12,454 bases of DNA from Deltaproteobacteria bacterium (GTDB taxonomy: Bacteria > Desulfobacterota_B > Binatia > Bin18), in NCBI GenBank assembly GCA_012271025.1, contig JAAXHF010000416.1, forward strand, positions 1 to 12,454. Reading direction: 5' to 3'. Below are positions 6,683 to 12,454 of this stretch, piece after piece. Every line of letters starts with the position of its first letter. Within the stretch, counting starts at the first letter, position 1. The notes beneath the pieces were generated by a model, which searched no databases, was not told the DNA's origin, and saw nothing but the letters and a program-made list of their open reading frames with translations. A program made the position numbers and the translations under genes.

Positions 6683-7630
6683 ATGGCAGTCGAGAAAGTT
6701 GATGCAAGAGTCGAAGCCCTGATTGATCTCAACGCCGAGATTGAGTGGCTGGGCGAGGGCTACGGCGGGTTTGACGCAGACGGCAAGATCCGGGGCGTGG
6801 CCGAAGGCCCGGTGTGGTGGCAGGCCGGCGGCTGGTGGAACGAGGGCGGCTTTCTGCTGTTCAGCGATAACGCCACCAACAAGCGCTACAAGTGGCAGGA
6901 AGGCCAGGGGGTGAGCCTCTACAAAGAGCCCACCAACGACGCCAACGGCCTGACCCGCGACCGCCAGGGCCGGCTCATCGCCTGCGAGCACGCCAGCCGC
7001 CAGGTCACCCGCGAAGAGCTGGACGGCAGCATCACCGTCGTGGCCAACAACTACCGCGGCCAGCGCCTGAACCGCCCCAACGATGTGGTGGTCAAGTCCG
7101 ACGGAGCGATCTATTTTACCGATCCGGTCACCCTGGGCGTTCAGCCCGAACTCGACATCGCCGGCGTGTACCGCGTGTCGCCCGACCTGGGCCAGATCAA
7201 CCTGCTGGTGCGTGACTTTGTGTTACCCAACGGCCTGGCCTTCTCGGTCGATGAGAAGACGCTGTACATCAACGACTCCATCAGACGCCACATCCGGGCC
7301 TTTGACCTCGACGCGCTATGGGACTCGGGCATGCTGAATTTGGCCTCCGACCGGGTCTTCTGCGACATGAGCGCCGACCCCCGCCCGGGCGCCCCGGACG
7401 GCATGAAGGTCGATGTCGAGGGCAACGTCTACTGTACCGGCCCGGGCGGCATCTGGATCATGGATTCCTCGGGTGCGCACCTGGGCACGATTCCGAGTGG
7501 CGGCAAACACGTCACCAACGTGTGCTTTGGCGGAGACGACTGGCAGACGCTGTACCTGACCACCTTCGGCGAGATGGGCCGGATTCCGCTCAAGGTCGCC
7601 GGCCTTCCGGTGCCCAGGGGTGAGGTGTAG
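6683..7630 (+). CDS. SMP-30/gluconolactonase-like family lactonase
   Basis: A 315-residue six-bladed beta-propeller protein of the SMP-30/gluconolactonase/LRE family, calcium- or zinc-dependent hydrolases that open sugar or related lactones. The four expected metal ligands are present: Glu41 in AEGPVWW, Asn133 in LNRPNDVVV, Asn183 in LPNGLAFS, and Asp239 in APDGMKVD. Other family signatures are GAIYFTDP (141-148), TLYINDS (193-199), GNVYCTGPGGIWI (247-259) and the closing TLYLTTF. There is no signal peptide, so it is probably cytoplasmic. The ATG is 5 bases after AAGGAGG (6671-6677). It follows the aldolase gene by 20 bases and ends 16 bases from a convergent nucleotidyltransferase gene. It plausibly hydrolyses a lactone intermediate of the pathway; the substrate is not readable. 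Confidence 0.88.
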   Translation: MAVEKVDARVEALIDLNAEIEWLGEGYGGFDADGKIRGVAEGPVWWQAGGWWNEGGFLLFSDNATNKRYKWQEGQGVSLYKEPTNDANGLTRDRQGRLIACEHASRQVTREELDGSITVVANNYRGQRLNRPNDVVVKSDGAIYFTDPVTLGVQPELDIAGVYRVSPDLGQINLLVRDFVLPNGLAFSVDEKTLYINDSIRRHIRAFDLDALWDSGMLNLASDRVFCDMSADPRPGAPDGMKVDVEGNVYCTGPGGIWIMDSSGAHLGTIPSGGKHVTNVCFGGDDWQTLYLTTFGEMGRIPLKVAGLPVPRGEV

Positions 7631-7646
7631 CCGCCGCTGCCGGCCA

Positions 7647-8201
7647 TCAGTCAGCCTGGGACGGAAGGCCGAGGACGTAGTCCAGTTCGTCCACAATCCT
7701 CAGCCTTCCGGCCCAGCGCAGCAGATACGACCGATTCAGGCTGGCGCTGTTGCGTTCGACGACCCTGAGCGCGTCATCAAAGTCCCGGTCCCGGCCGACC
7801 TTGAGCTTCATCAGCACCAGATCCTCCGGAGCGGGAACCCACAAGACGTGTCCGGCAAAGGTCTGCCGGCGGCGGCGGCGCAGGACGTTGCGATCATGGG
7901 CATCGCGGGGACGCAGAAAGTCGACGTGCAGATTTTCCAGCCGACAGCGGACCATCAGGCCGCGCAGCAACGGATTCAGCTCCAGAAATTGGTCCTGGGG
8001 CTGAAGACCGCGCTCGGCTCCCAGGCTGATCAGCCTGTCAAACTGAGACGGACGGCCGCCGATCAGCAGGTCAATGTCAAGCGTCGCTCGACCGACACCC
8101 CACACATTCCCGGCAAAGCCGCCGATGACCGCATGAGGAAGCGGGACCAGACGGAACAGCTCGTGCAGCAGCAAAAAAGCCCGATCAACGATGTCGGCCA
8201 T
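7647..8201 (-). CDS. nucleotidyltransferase-fold protein (AbiEii/DUF6036-like)
   Basis: A 184-residue protein with the minimal nucleotidyltransferase signature: AVIGGFAGNVWG (24-35), then RATLDIDLLI (38-47) with the metal aspartates Asp42 and Asp44 in a DxD arrangement, and a third acidic strand at LHVDFLR (Asp94). VPAPEDLVLMKL (122-133) is the downstream signature seen in AbiEii/DUF6036-type proteins. Some relatives are toxins of toxin-antitoxin or abortive-infection systems that add nucleotides to tRNA or protein; others have unknown targets. The frame also opens at a TTG (8234), but the ATG at 8201 begins just before the conserved domain and overlaps the end of the upstream gene by 17 bases, suggesting translational coupling. 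A run of six Arg near 108-113 comes from a short CGG-type repeat. It is convergent with the SMP-30 gene. Function in this locus is unknown. Confidence 0.75.
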   Translation of the reverse strand: MADIVDRAFLLLHELFRLVPLPHAVIGGFAGNVWGVGRATLDIDLLIGGRPSQFDRLISLGAERGLQPQDQFLELNPLLRGLMVRCRLENLHVDFLRPRDAHDRNVLRRRRRQTFAGHVLWVPAPEDLVLMKLKVGRDRDFDDALRVVERNSASLNRSYLLRWAGRLRIVDELDYVLGLPSQAD

Positions 8202-8433
8202 GGCGAAACGAACGCCTCGGATGCTGGTGTTCAAACCGGGTGCGTTCGCACAGGTAGCGCGTCATCCGGTCTCGGAGTTCAGCCTGTGAGGCCCCAGGAT
8301 ATTGACGCCGAAACGAGTCTTCAAACGCCTCCAGCCCTTTGACGATCAGCGCCTTGAGCAGCGCGTCATGTGCGGCCGACCGGGGCGGCGCGTGAACGCG
8401 GCGGGTTTTTCGTGTGCGCGTGCCTTGTGCCAT
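8185..8433 (-). CDS. small hypothetical protein paired with the nucleotidyltransferase
   Basis: An 82-residue, very basic protein with Arg/Lys-rich ends (TRTRKTRR at the start, HPRRSFRHGRHR at the end) and a helical core, ALLKALIVKGLEAFEDSFRR followed by QAELRDRMTRYLCERTRF. I do not recognise the family. Its stop lies inside the start of the nucleotidyltransferase gene (17-base overlap), so the two are likely one transcript with coupled translation. AGGAGAGAG at 8446-8454 on the minus strand is a possible ribosome binding site, at rather long spacing (12 bases). A small partner upstream of a nucleotidyltransferase toxin would fit a two-component system, but no DNA-binding or antitoxin motif is evident. 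Confidence 0.55.
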   Translation of the reverse strand: MAQGTRTRKTRRVHAPPRSAAHDALLKALIVKGLEAFEDSFRRQYPGASQAELRDRMTRYLCERTRFEHQHPRRSFRHGRHR

Positions 8434-8489
8434 GGTTCATGCTAGCTCTCTCCTATCAGTAGAGACCGCAAATGGACAAGGAGGCTGCC
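8434..8489. promoter_or_regulatory. short divergent promoter region (inferred)
   Basis: Only 56 bases separate the divergent small gene (-) and RraA-like gene (+), so any promoters must be compact or overlap the coding ends. The plus-strand ribosome binding site AAGGAGG (8478-8484) is included. No clear -35/-10 pair is seen. The upstream catabolic genes could also read through from the left. Confidence 0.3.
8478..8484 (+). promoter_or_regulatory. ribosome binding site deciding the RraA-like start
   Basis: AAGGAGG lies 5 bases before the ATG at 8490. An earlier in-frame ATG at 8472 would place this site inside the coding sequence, so the shorter start is chosen. Confidence 0.8.
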
Positions 8490-9230
8490 ATGTCAGAACC
8501 CACCGCATCCGCACTGCTCGAAGAACTGCGCCAGTACGACACCCCGTCCATCACCAACGTCGTGGCCACCTATCCCGACAGCGAACACTGTCTGGGCCTG
8601 TACAACCCGTGGACCGAAAACTGGTATACGGATACGTCCATCCGCTGCATGTACCCGGAGTTGGGCCGCACGGTCGGCTATGCGGTCACCTGTGTCTTCG
8701 GCCTGCCCGACCCCAACTACTCGCGCCTGTCCTTTCTGGACGTGGTTGACGCCTTGGACGCCTCGCCCAAGCCGACAGTGCTGATCCTCCAGCAGAAGTT
8801 CCCGCCCCAGCTGGCCAACAAGGTCGGGTTGGCCGGCAGCATCATGACCACGGCGATGCAAGCGGTCGGCTGTGTCGGCGTCATCTCCAACGGCCCGTCA
8901 CGCGACATCGACGCCATCCGTCCGCTGGGCTTTCAGTACATGCTGAGCGGGGTGAGCGCCGGACACGGGACCATGGCCGTGCAGGCGGTCAACGTCCCGG
9001 TCAGCGTCGCCGGCATGGACGTTGCCCCGGGCGAGTTGATCCATATGGACGAGAATGGGGCGTGTAAATTTCCGGCCGACCAACTGGCCGCCGTCCTGAC
9101 CAAGGTCCGCGGCCTGCTGGCCGAAGAGGACGTGCGTATCGCCGCCCTGCGGAAAGCCACCAACGCGGCCGAAGTCCGGGCTGCCTTCAGCGGCCAGAGC
9201 TATGCGGCCGACAAAGAGCCGGGCGCCTAG
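8490..9230 (+). CDS. RraA-like (HMG/CHA aldolase superfamily) lyase
   Basis: A 246-residue protein of the RraA-like fold, whose enzymes (4-hydroxy-4-methyl-2-oxoglutarate and 4-carboxy-4-hydroxy-2-oxoadipate aldolases) release pyruvate or act as oxaloacetate decarboxylases. Typical landmarks are the opening YDTPSITNVV (16-25), GLAGSIMTTAMQAVGCVGVI (113-132), NGPSRDIDAI (134-143) carrying the conserved Arg138-Asp139 pair, and MDVAPGELIHMDENG (176-190). It is longer than HMG/CHA aldolases or E. coli RraA because of an extra region at about 34-60 and a C-terminal tail of about 45 residues. Longer relatives are known as RraA family proteins of undetermined substrate. It is the first of a plus-strand run that continues through two CoA-transferases and a Rieske oxygenase, and is soluble. 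A regulatory RNase E-binding role is unlikely in this context. Confidence 0.82.
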   Translation: MSEPTASALLEELRQYDTPSITNVVATYPDSEHCLGLYNPWTENWYTDTSIRCMYPELGRTVGYAVTCVFGLPDPNYSRLSFLDVVDALDASPKPTVLILQQKFPPQLANKVGLAGSIMTTAMQAVGCVGVISNGPSRDIDAIRPLGFQYMLSGVSAGHGTMAVQAVNVPVSVAGMDVAPGELIHMDENGACKFPADQLAAVLTKVRGLLAEEDVRIAALRKATNAAEVRAAFSGQSYAADKEPGA

Positions 9231-9289
9231 CGGGGCTTCCGCACGCCGCCGGTCGGCGCTATACAGGCCATGGGAAAAGGAGGGACCCA

Positions 9290-10537
9290 ATGCTGAATCT
9301 CTACCGGGTGCTTGACCTGACAACCGAGCGAGGTTTGCTGTGCGGTCAGATTCTGGGCGACCTGGGCGCCGATGTCATCAAAGTCGAACCCCCGGGCGGC
9401 TCACCGGCGCGTCGGCTGGGACCGTTCTACCAGGACCGACCTGACCCGAACGCGTCGCTGTTGTGGTGGGCGTATAACCGCAACAAACGCAGCATCACCC
9501 TGGACCTCACCACAGACGAAGGCCGGGATATTCTGCGCCGGCTGGTCAAAAGCGCCCACTTCTTTATCGAGTCCGACATGCCCGGTGCGCTGGCCGAACT
9601 CGGCCTGGGCTATGCCGAGCTGGCGGCTGACAATCCCGGCCTGATCTACGTGTCGATCACGCCCTTCGGTCAGGACGGTCCCAAGGCCAGCTATGCCGAC
9701 AGCGACCTGGTCATCCTGGCGGCCGGCGGTCCGCTGGTGCTGACCGGCGACGATGATCGCCCCCCGGTCCGGCTCAGCGTGCCCCAGGCCTATCCCCACG
9801 CCAGCGCGGCCGCTGCCGCGGCGGCCATGATCGCCCTGTACGAGTCCCTGCACTCCGGTCAGGGCCAACACCTCGATATCTCGGCCCAACAGGCGGTCAC
9901 CCAGGCCACCCAGTCAACCCTGCTGGCGGCTCCCCTGGGCGACGCCGACTCGCGGCGCATGTCGGGCGGGGCCAAGCTGGGCGACATTCCGATTCGCCTC
10001 ATCTGGCCGGCCAAGGACGGGCACGTGGCGATTACCTATCTGTTTGGCTCGGCCATCGCCCACTTTACCCAGCGCCTGATGGACTGGATATGCGAAGAGG
10101 GCTTTTGCGACGAGGCCACCCGCGACCAGGACTGGGTCGGCTACGGTGGCTATCTGTTCGGCGGCAGCCAGGAGGCGATTGACGACTACCTCGGCCTGAC
10201 CCAGCTGGTGGAACGCTTCACCACCACCAAGACCAAGGCCGAGCTGCTGGACGGCGCACTGGAGCGCAGCCTGCTGATCGCGCCCATCACCACCACCCAA
10301 GAAGTCGTTGACAGCCCCCAGCTGGCCGCGCGCGAATACTGGCAGACGCTGGAGCATCCAGAGCTGGGGCACAGCTTCAGCTACCCGGGACCGTTCGCCA
10401 AGTTCAGCGCCTCGCCAATCACCTACCGACGCCGACCGCCGACGATTGGCGAACATAACACCGAGATTTATGGTGACGAACTCGGCTTCAGCCAACAGCA
10501 GCTGGCCGAGCTGAGAGCGCGGGGGATTATCACATGA
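9290..10537 (+). CDS. family III CoA-transferase (CaiB/BaiF type), subunit lacking the usual catalytic Asp
   Basis: A 415-residue member of the CaiB/BaiF family (formyl-CoA transferase, BbsE/BbsF, SmtA/SmtB), enzymes that move CoA between carboxylic acids as interlocked dimers. Landmarks are VLDLT at the start, LGDLGADVIKVEPPGG (22-37), NRNKRSITLDL (63-73), LGLGYAELAADNPGLIYVSI (104-123), FGQDGP (126-131) and SGQGQHLDIS (189-198). In formyl-CoA transferase Asp169 carries the acyl group and lies 22 residues before the GxGQ motif. At that spacing this protein has Tyr168 in VPQAYPHAS, so the catalytic Asp seems absent. AAGGAGG (9277-9283) lies 6 bases before the ATG. The stop overlaps the next CoA-transferase start as ATGA. 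I infer a heteromeric enzyme with its neighbour. An independent enzyme with a different nucleophile is the alternative. Confidence 0.88.
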   Translation: MLNLYRVLDLTTERGLLCGQILGDLGADVIKVEPPGGSPARRLGPFYQDRPDPNASLLWWAYNRNKRSITLDLTTDEGRDILRRLVKSAHFFIESDMPGALAELGLGYAELAADNPGLIYVSITPFGQDGPKASYADSDLVILAAGGPLVLTGDDDRPPVRLSVPQAYPHASAAAAAAAMIALYESLHSGQGQHLDISAQQAVTQATQSTLLAAPLGDADSRRMSGGAKLGDIPIRLIWPAKDGHVAITYLFGSAIAHFTQRLMDWICEEGFCDEATRDQDWVGYGGYLFGGSQEAIDDYLGLTQLVERFTTTKTKAELLDGALERSLLIAPITTTQEVVDSPQLAAREYWQTLEHPELGHSFSYPGPFAKFSASPITYRRRPPTIGEHNTEIYGDELGFSQQQLAELRARGIIT

Positions 10538-11751
10538 CACACACCGATGCACTGGCCGGGGTCAAAATCCTCGACTTCATGTGGGCAATCGCCGGGCCGG
10601 CCTCGACCCGCATACTGGCCGATTACGGCGCGACCGTGGTGCGGCTTGAGAGCACCACCCGTTTTGACGCGGTGCGGACCGTCGGGCCGTTTCAGGGCGG
10701 CAAGCCGGGGCTTGAGAACGCCGGTCTGTTCTACAATATGAACGCCGGCAAACTGCCGGTTACCCTGGATCTGTCCAAGCCTGCGGCTCGCGAGGTGGTC
10801 CTCGACCTGGTTCGTTGGGCCGATGTGGTGACCGAGTCCTTTTCGCCCAAGACCATGCGGGCCTGGGGACTGGACTATGCGTCCCTGCGTCAGATCAAAC
10901 CCGACATCATCATGCTCAGCACGTGTCTGATGGGCCAGACCGGCCCCAGGGCCAAGTTTGCCGGTTTCGGCAATCTGGCGGCCGCCATCTCGGGCTTCTT
11001 TCAGCCCACCGGTTGGCCCGACCGCCCGCCGGCCGGTCCATTCGGCGCGTATACCGACTACATCGCGCCGTGGTACAACGCCACCGCTGTCATGGCCGCC
11101 CTGACCCATAAACACCATACCGGTGAGGGCCAGCATATCGACCTGTCCCAGGCCGAGGCCGCCTTGCAGTTTCTCGGTCCGGCCCTGTTGGACTACACCG
11201 TCAACGGCCGCATCCAGGGTCCGGCCGGCAACCGTGACCGGAACTTTGCCCCGCACGGCGTCTACCCCGTCCGCGGACAGGATCGCTGGATCGCCATCGC
11301 GGTGGAAAACGACCGGCAGTGGCAGGCCCTGTGCCGCGTCATCGGCCGCCCGGAACTGGCCGACGACGCCCGCTATGCCGACCAGGCGGCGCGGCTGGCC
11401 AGACACGACGAGCTGGACGAGTTGCTGGCCGACTGGACCCGCCAGCACGACATGCTGGAGGCCGAGACCCGCCTCCAGGCCGACCAGGTGCCGGCCAGCG
11501 CGCTGCGCAGCATACGCGAGCTGTACGACGACCCGCAGCTCCAGCAGCGTCAGCACTTCGTCGAGCTGTCGCACCCCACCCACGGCACGACCACGGTCGA
11601 GGGCTCACGCTTCAAGTTTTCCCGCACCCAGGCCCGGGTGGAGGGCGCGGCGCCGACCCTGGGCCGCGAAAATTCCTACGTGCTGGAAACGCTTCTCGGC
11701 TACAGCCAGGAACGCATTACGGAACTCGTCGCAGCCGGCGTACTGGAGTAG
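10534..11751 (+). CDS. family III CoA-transferase (CaiB/BaiF type), subunit with catalytic Asp
   Basis: A 405-residue CaiB/BaiF-family protein. It has GVKILDFMWAIAGP (9-22), ILADYGATVVRLES (27-40), NMNAGKLPVTLDL (68-80), WGLDYASLRQIKPDIIMLST (111-130) and TGEGQHIDLSQAEA (196-209). Asp175 in AYTDYIAP sits exactly 22 residues before the GxGQ motif, as Asp169 does in formyl-CoA transferase, so the covalent-acyl residue is retained. Its ATG overlaps the TGA of the preceding CoA-transferase (ATGA, 10534-10537), indicating translational coupling and probably equal amounts of both proteins. A separate ribosome binding site is not obvious. Two-subunit family III enzymes such as BbsEF and SmtAB are known precedents. 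The acid activated here is unknown; an aromatic or dicarboxylic acid from the pathway is inferred from context. Confidence 0.88.
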   Translation: MTHTDALAGVKILDFMWAIAGPASTRILADYGATVVRLESTTRFDAVRTVGPFQGGKPGLENAGLFYNMNAGKLPVTLDLSKPAAREVVLDLVRWADVVTESFSPKTMRAWGLDYASLRQIKPDIIMLSTCLMGQTGPRAKFAGFGNLAAAISGFFQPTGWPDRPPAGPFGAYTDYIAPWYNATAVMAALTHKHHTGEGQHIDLSQAEAALQFLGPALLDYTVNGRIQGPAGNRDRNFAPHGVYPVRGQDRWIAIAVENDRQWQALCRVIGRPELADDARYADQAARLARHDELDELLADWTRQHDMLEAETRLQADQVPASALRSIRELYDDPQLQQRQHFVELSHPTHGTTTVEGSRFKFSRTQARVEGAAPTLGRENSYVLETLLGYSQERITELVAAGVLE

Positions 11752-11805
11752 ACCGGGCGCCCGCGCTGCGACACGGAACACGACGGAGAGAAAGGAAACC
11801 ACCCC

Positions 11806-12454
11806 ATGGGATATGCCGCCCCCCCGGCCGACCTGCCCCGCTGCCCAGGCTCTTCGATGCAAGACATTCTCAGCGCTGACGGCGAAGCCGCACCTGCGGT
11901 GCTGCGCGAGCAGAGTTTTCTTGAGCTGGGCGACGCCGAGCTGTCCGTTGAGCGCTACACCTCGCCGGACTTCCACCAGCGCGAAATGGACAAGATGTGG
12001 TGCAAAGTCTGGCAGATGGCCTGCCGCCTGGAACAGATTCCGCAGGTTGGCGACCACTGTGTGTACGACATCGGTGACGACAGCCTGATCGTCACCCGCA
12101 CCAGCCCGACCGAGATCAAAGCCTTCTATAACGCCTGCCTGCACCGCGGCACCCGGCTGCGGGACGAGGGTGGCTGCGTCCAGGCCTTTCGGTGTCCGTT
12201 CCACGGCTTCACCTGGGGCCTGGACGGCAGCCTCAAAGGCGTGCCCTGCCGCTGGGATTTTCCGACCATCAAAGACGACGAATTCCGTCTGCCCGAGGCC
12301 AAAGTAGCGACCTGGAACGGCTTTGTCTTTGTCAACATGGACCCTGACGCCGACCCGCTGCCCGACTACCTCGGAGACGTGGCCCGCCACTTCAGCCGCT
12401 GGCCGCTGGAGGAGCGCTACCTGGCCGCGCATGTCGGCAAAATCGTCAAGGCCA
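11806..12454 (+). CDS. Rieske ring-hydroxylating oxygenase alpha subunit (N-terminal part, cut by window edge)
   Basis: An open frame of 216 codons with no stop before the window edge. It is the N-terminal half of a Rieske non-heme iron oxygenase large subunit, which hydroxylates or demethylates aromatic or related substrates using electrons from a reductase. The [2Fe-2S] ligands are Cys111-x-His113 (ACLHRGTRLRDEGG) and Cys130-x-x-His133 (CPFHGFTWGLDG), with the standard 16-residue gap between the Cys-x-His and Cys-x-x-His motifs. YTSPDFHQREMDKMWCKVWQ (51-70) and WNGFVFVNMDPDA (170-182) are the usual flanking signatures. The catalytic domain with the mononuclear iron lies beyond the edge. The ATG at 11806 has AAAGGA 9 bases upstream; a later ATG (11857) lacks a site. 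It follows the CoA-transferase pair by 54 bases on the same strand. No ferredoxin or reductase gene is in view. Confidence 0.87.
   Translation, partial: MGYAAPPADLPRCPGSSMQDILSADGEAAPAVLREQSFLELGDAELSVERYTSPDFHQREMDKMWCKVWQMACRLEQIPQVGDHCVYDIGDDSLIVTRTSPTEIKAFYNACLHRGTRLRDEGGCVQAFRCPFHGFTWGLDGSLKGVPCRWDFPTIKDDEFRLPEAKVATWNGFVFVNMDPDADPLPDYLGDVARHFSRWPLEERYLAAHVGKIVKA

Noticed and set aside
10468..11583. Long minus-strand frame (371 codons) opposite the second CoA-transferase
   Set aside because: Antisense shadow: the plus strand carries clear CaiB/BaiF motifs across the whole span.
11605..12432. Minus-strand 275-codon frame at the right end
   Set aside because: It overlaps the Rieske oxygenase, whose two iron-sulfur motifs lie on the plus strand. 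The minus translation has no domain.
1..12454. CRISPR array, tRNA or rRNA genes, insertion sequence ends
   Set aside because: No regularly spaced direct repeats, no cloverleaf or rRNA-like stretches, and no transposase with inverted ends were seen on either strand by eye.

Overview
The window is GC-rich and densely packed with catabolic genes, most preceded by strong AAGGAGG-type ribosome binding sites. It reads like a chromosomal catabolic neighbourhood of an uncultured, metabolically versatile bacterium. The gene families present (amidohydrolase-2, SMP-30, HpcH/HpaI and RraA-like lyases, family III CoA-transferases, Rieske oxygenase) are typical of groups such as Binatota/Desulfobacterota-like lineages, Tectomicrobia, SAR202-like Chloroflexota or some Alphaproteobacteria. 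The sequence alone does not fix the taxon.

Layout. 1-39 is the tail of an upstream gene. 276-1013 (+) is a less GC-rich gene for a phospholipase D-like (single HKD-type) protein. 1304-2584 (-) is an amidohydrolase-2 family metal hydrolase or decarboxylase. It is divergent from two tandem FMN-dependent alpha-hydroxy-acid dehydrogenase paralogues, 2692-3777 and 3810-4940 (+). Next comes a small minus-strand module: an orphan fragment resembling a polymorphic-toxin C-terminal tip (5474-5722), followed by a SUKH/SMI1-KNR4 immunity-type gene (5023-5457). The catabolic strand resumes with an HpcH/HpaI-family aldolase (5880-6662) and an SMP-30/gluconolactonase-like lactonase (6683-7630). A second minus-strand module holds a nucleotidyltransferase-fold gene (7647-8201) overlapped by a small hypothetical gene (8185-8433). 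The plus strand then carries an RraA-like lyase (8490-9230), two family III CoA-transferases joined by an ATGA overlap (9290-10537, 10534-11751), and the start of a Rieske ring-hydroxylating oxygenase alpha subunit (11806 to the window edge).

How the genes may work together (inference). The Rieske oxygenase could open or demethylate an aromatic or cyclic substrate. The CoA-transferase pair could activate an acid. The SMP-30 protein could open a lactone. The amidohydrolase could hydrolyse or decarboxylate an intermediate. The two unrelated pyruvate-lyase-type folds (HpcH/HpaI and RraA-like) could cleave oxo-acid intermediates, with the flavin dehydrogenases oxidising 2-hydroxy acids. No transporter or transcription regulator is visible.

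Main oddities. The tandem flavoenzymes have lost different sets of canonical active-site residues. The adjacent CoA-transferases are asymmetric, with the catalytic Asp present in only one. The aldolase has Cys where HpaI has Asp42. Two conflict or defence-like minus-strand modules sit between the catabolic gene groups.
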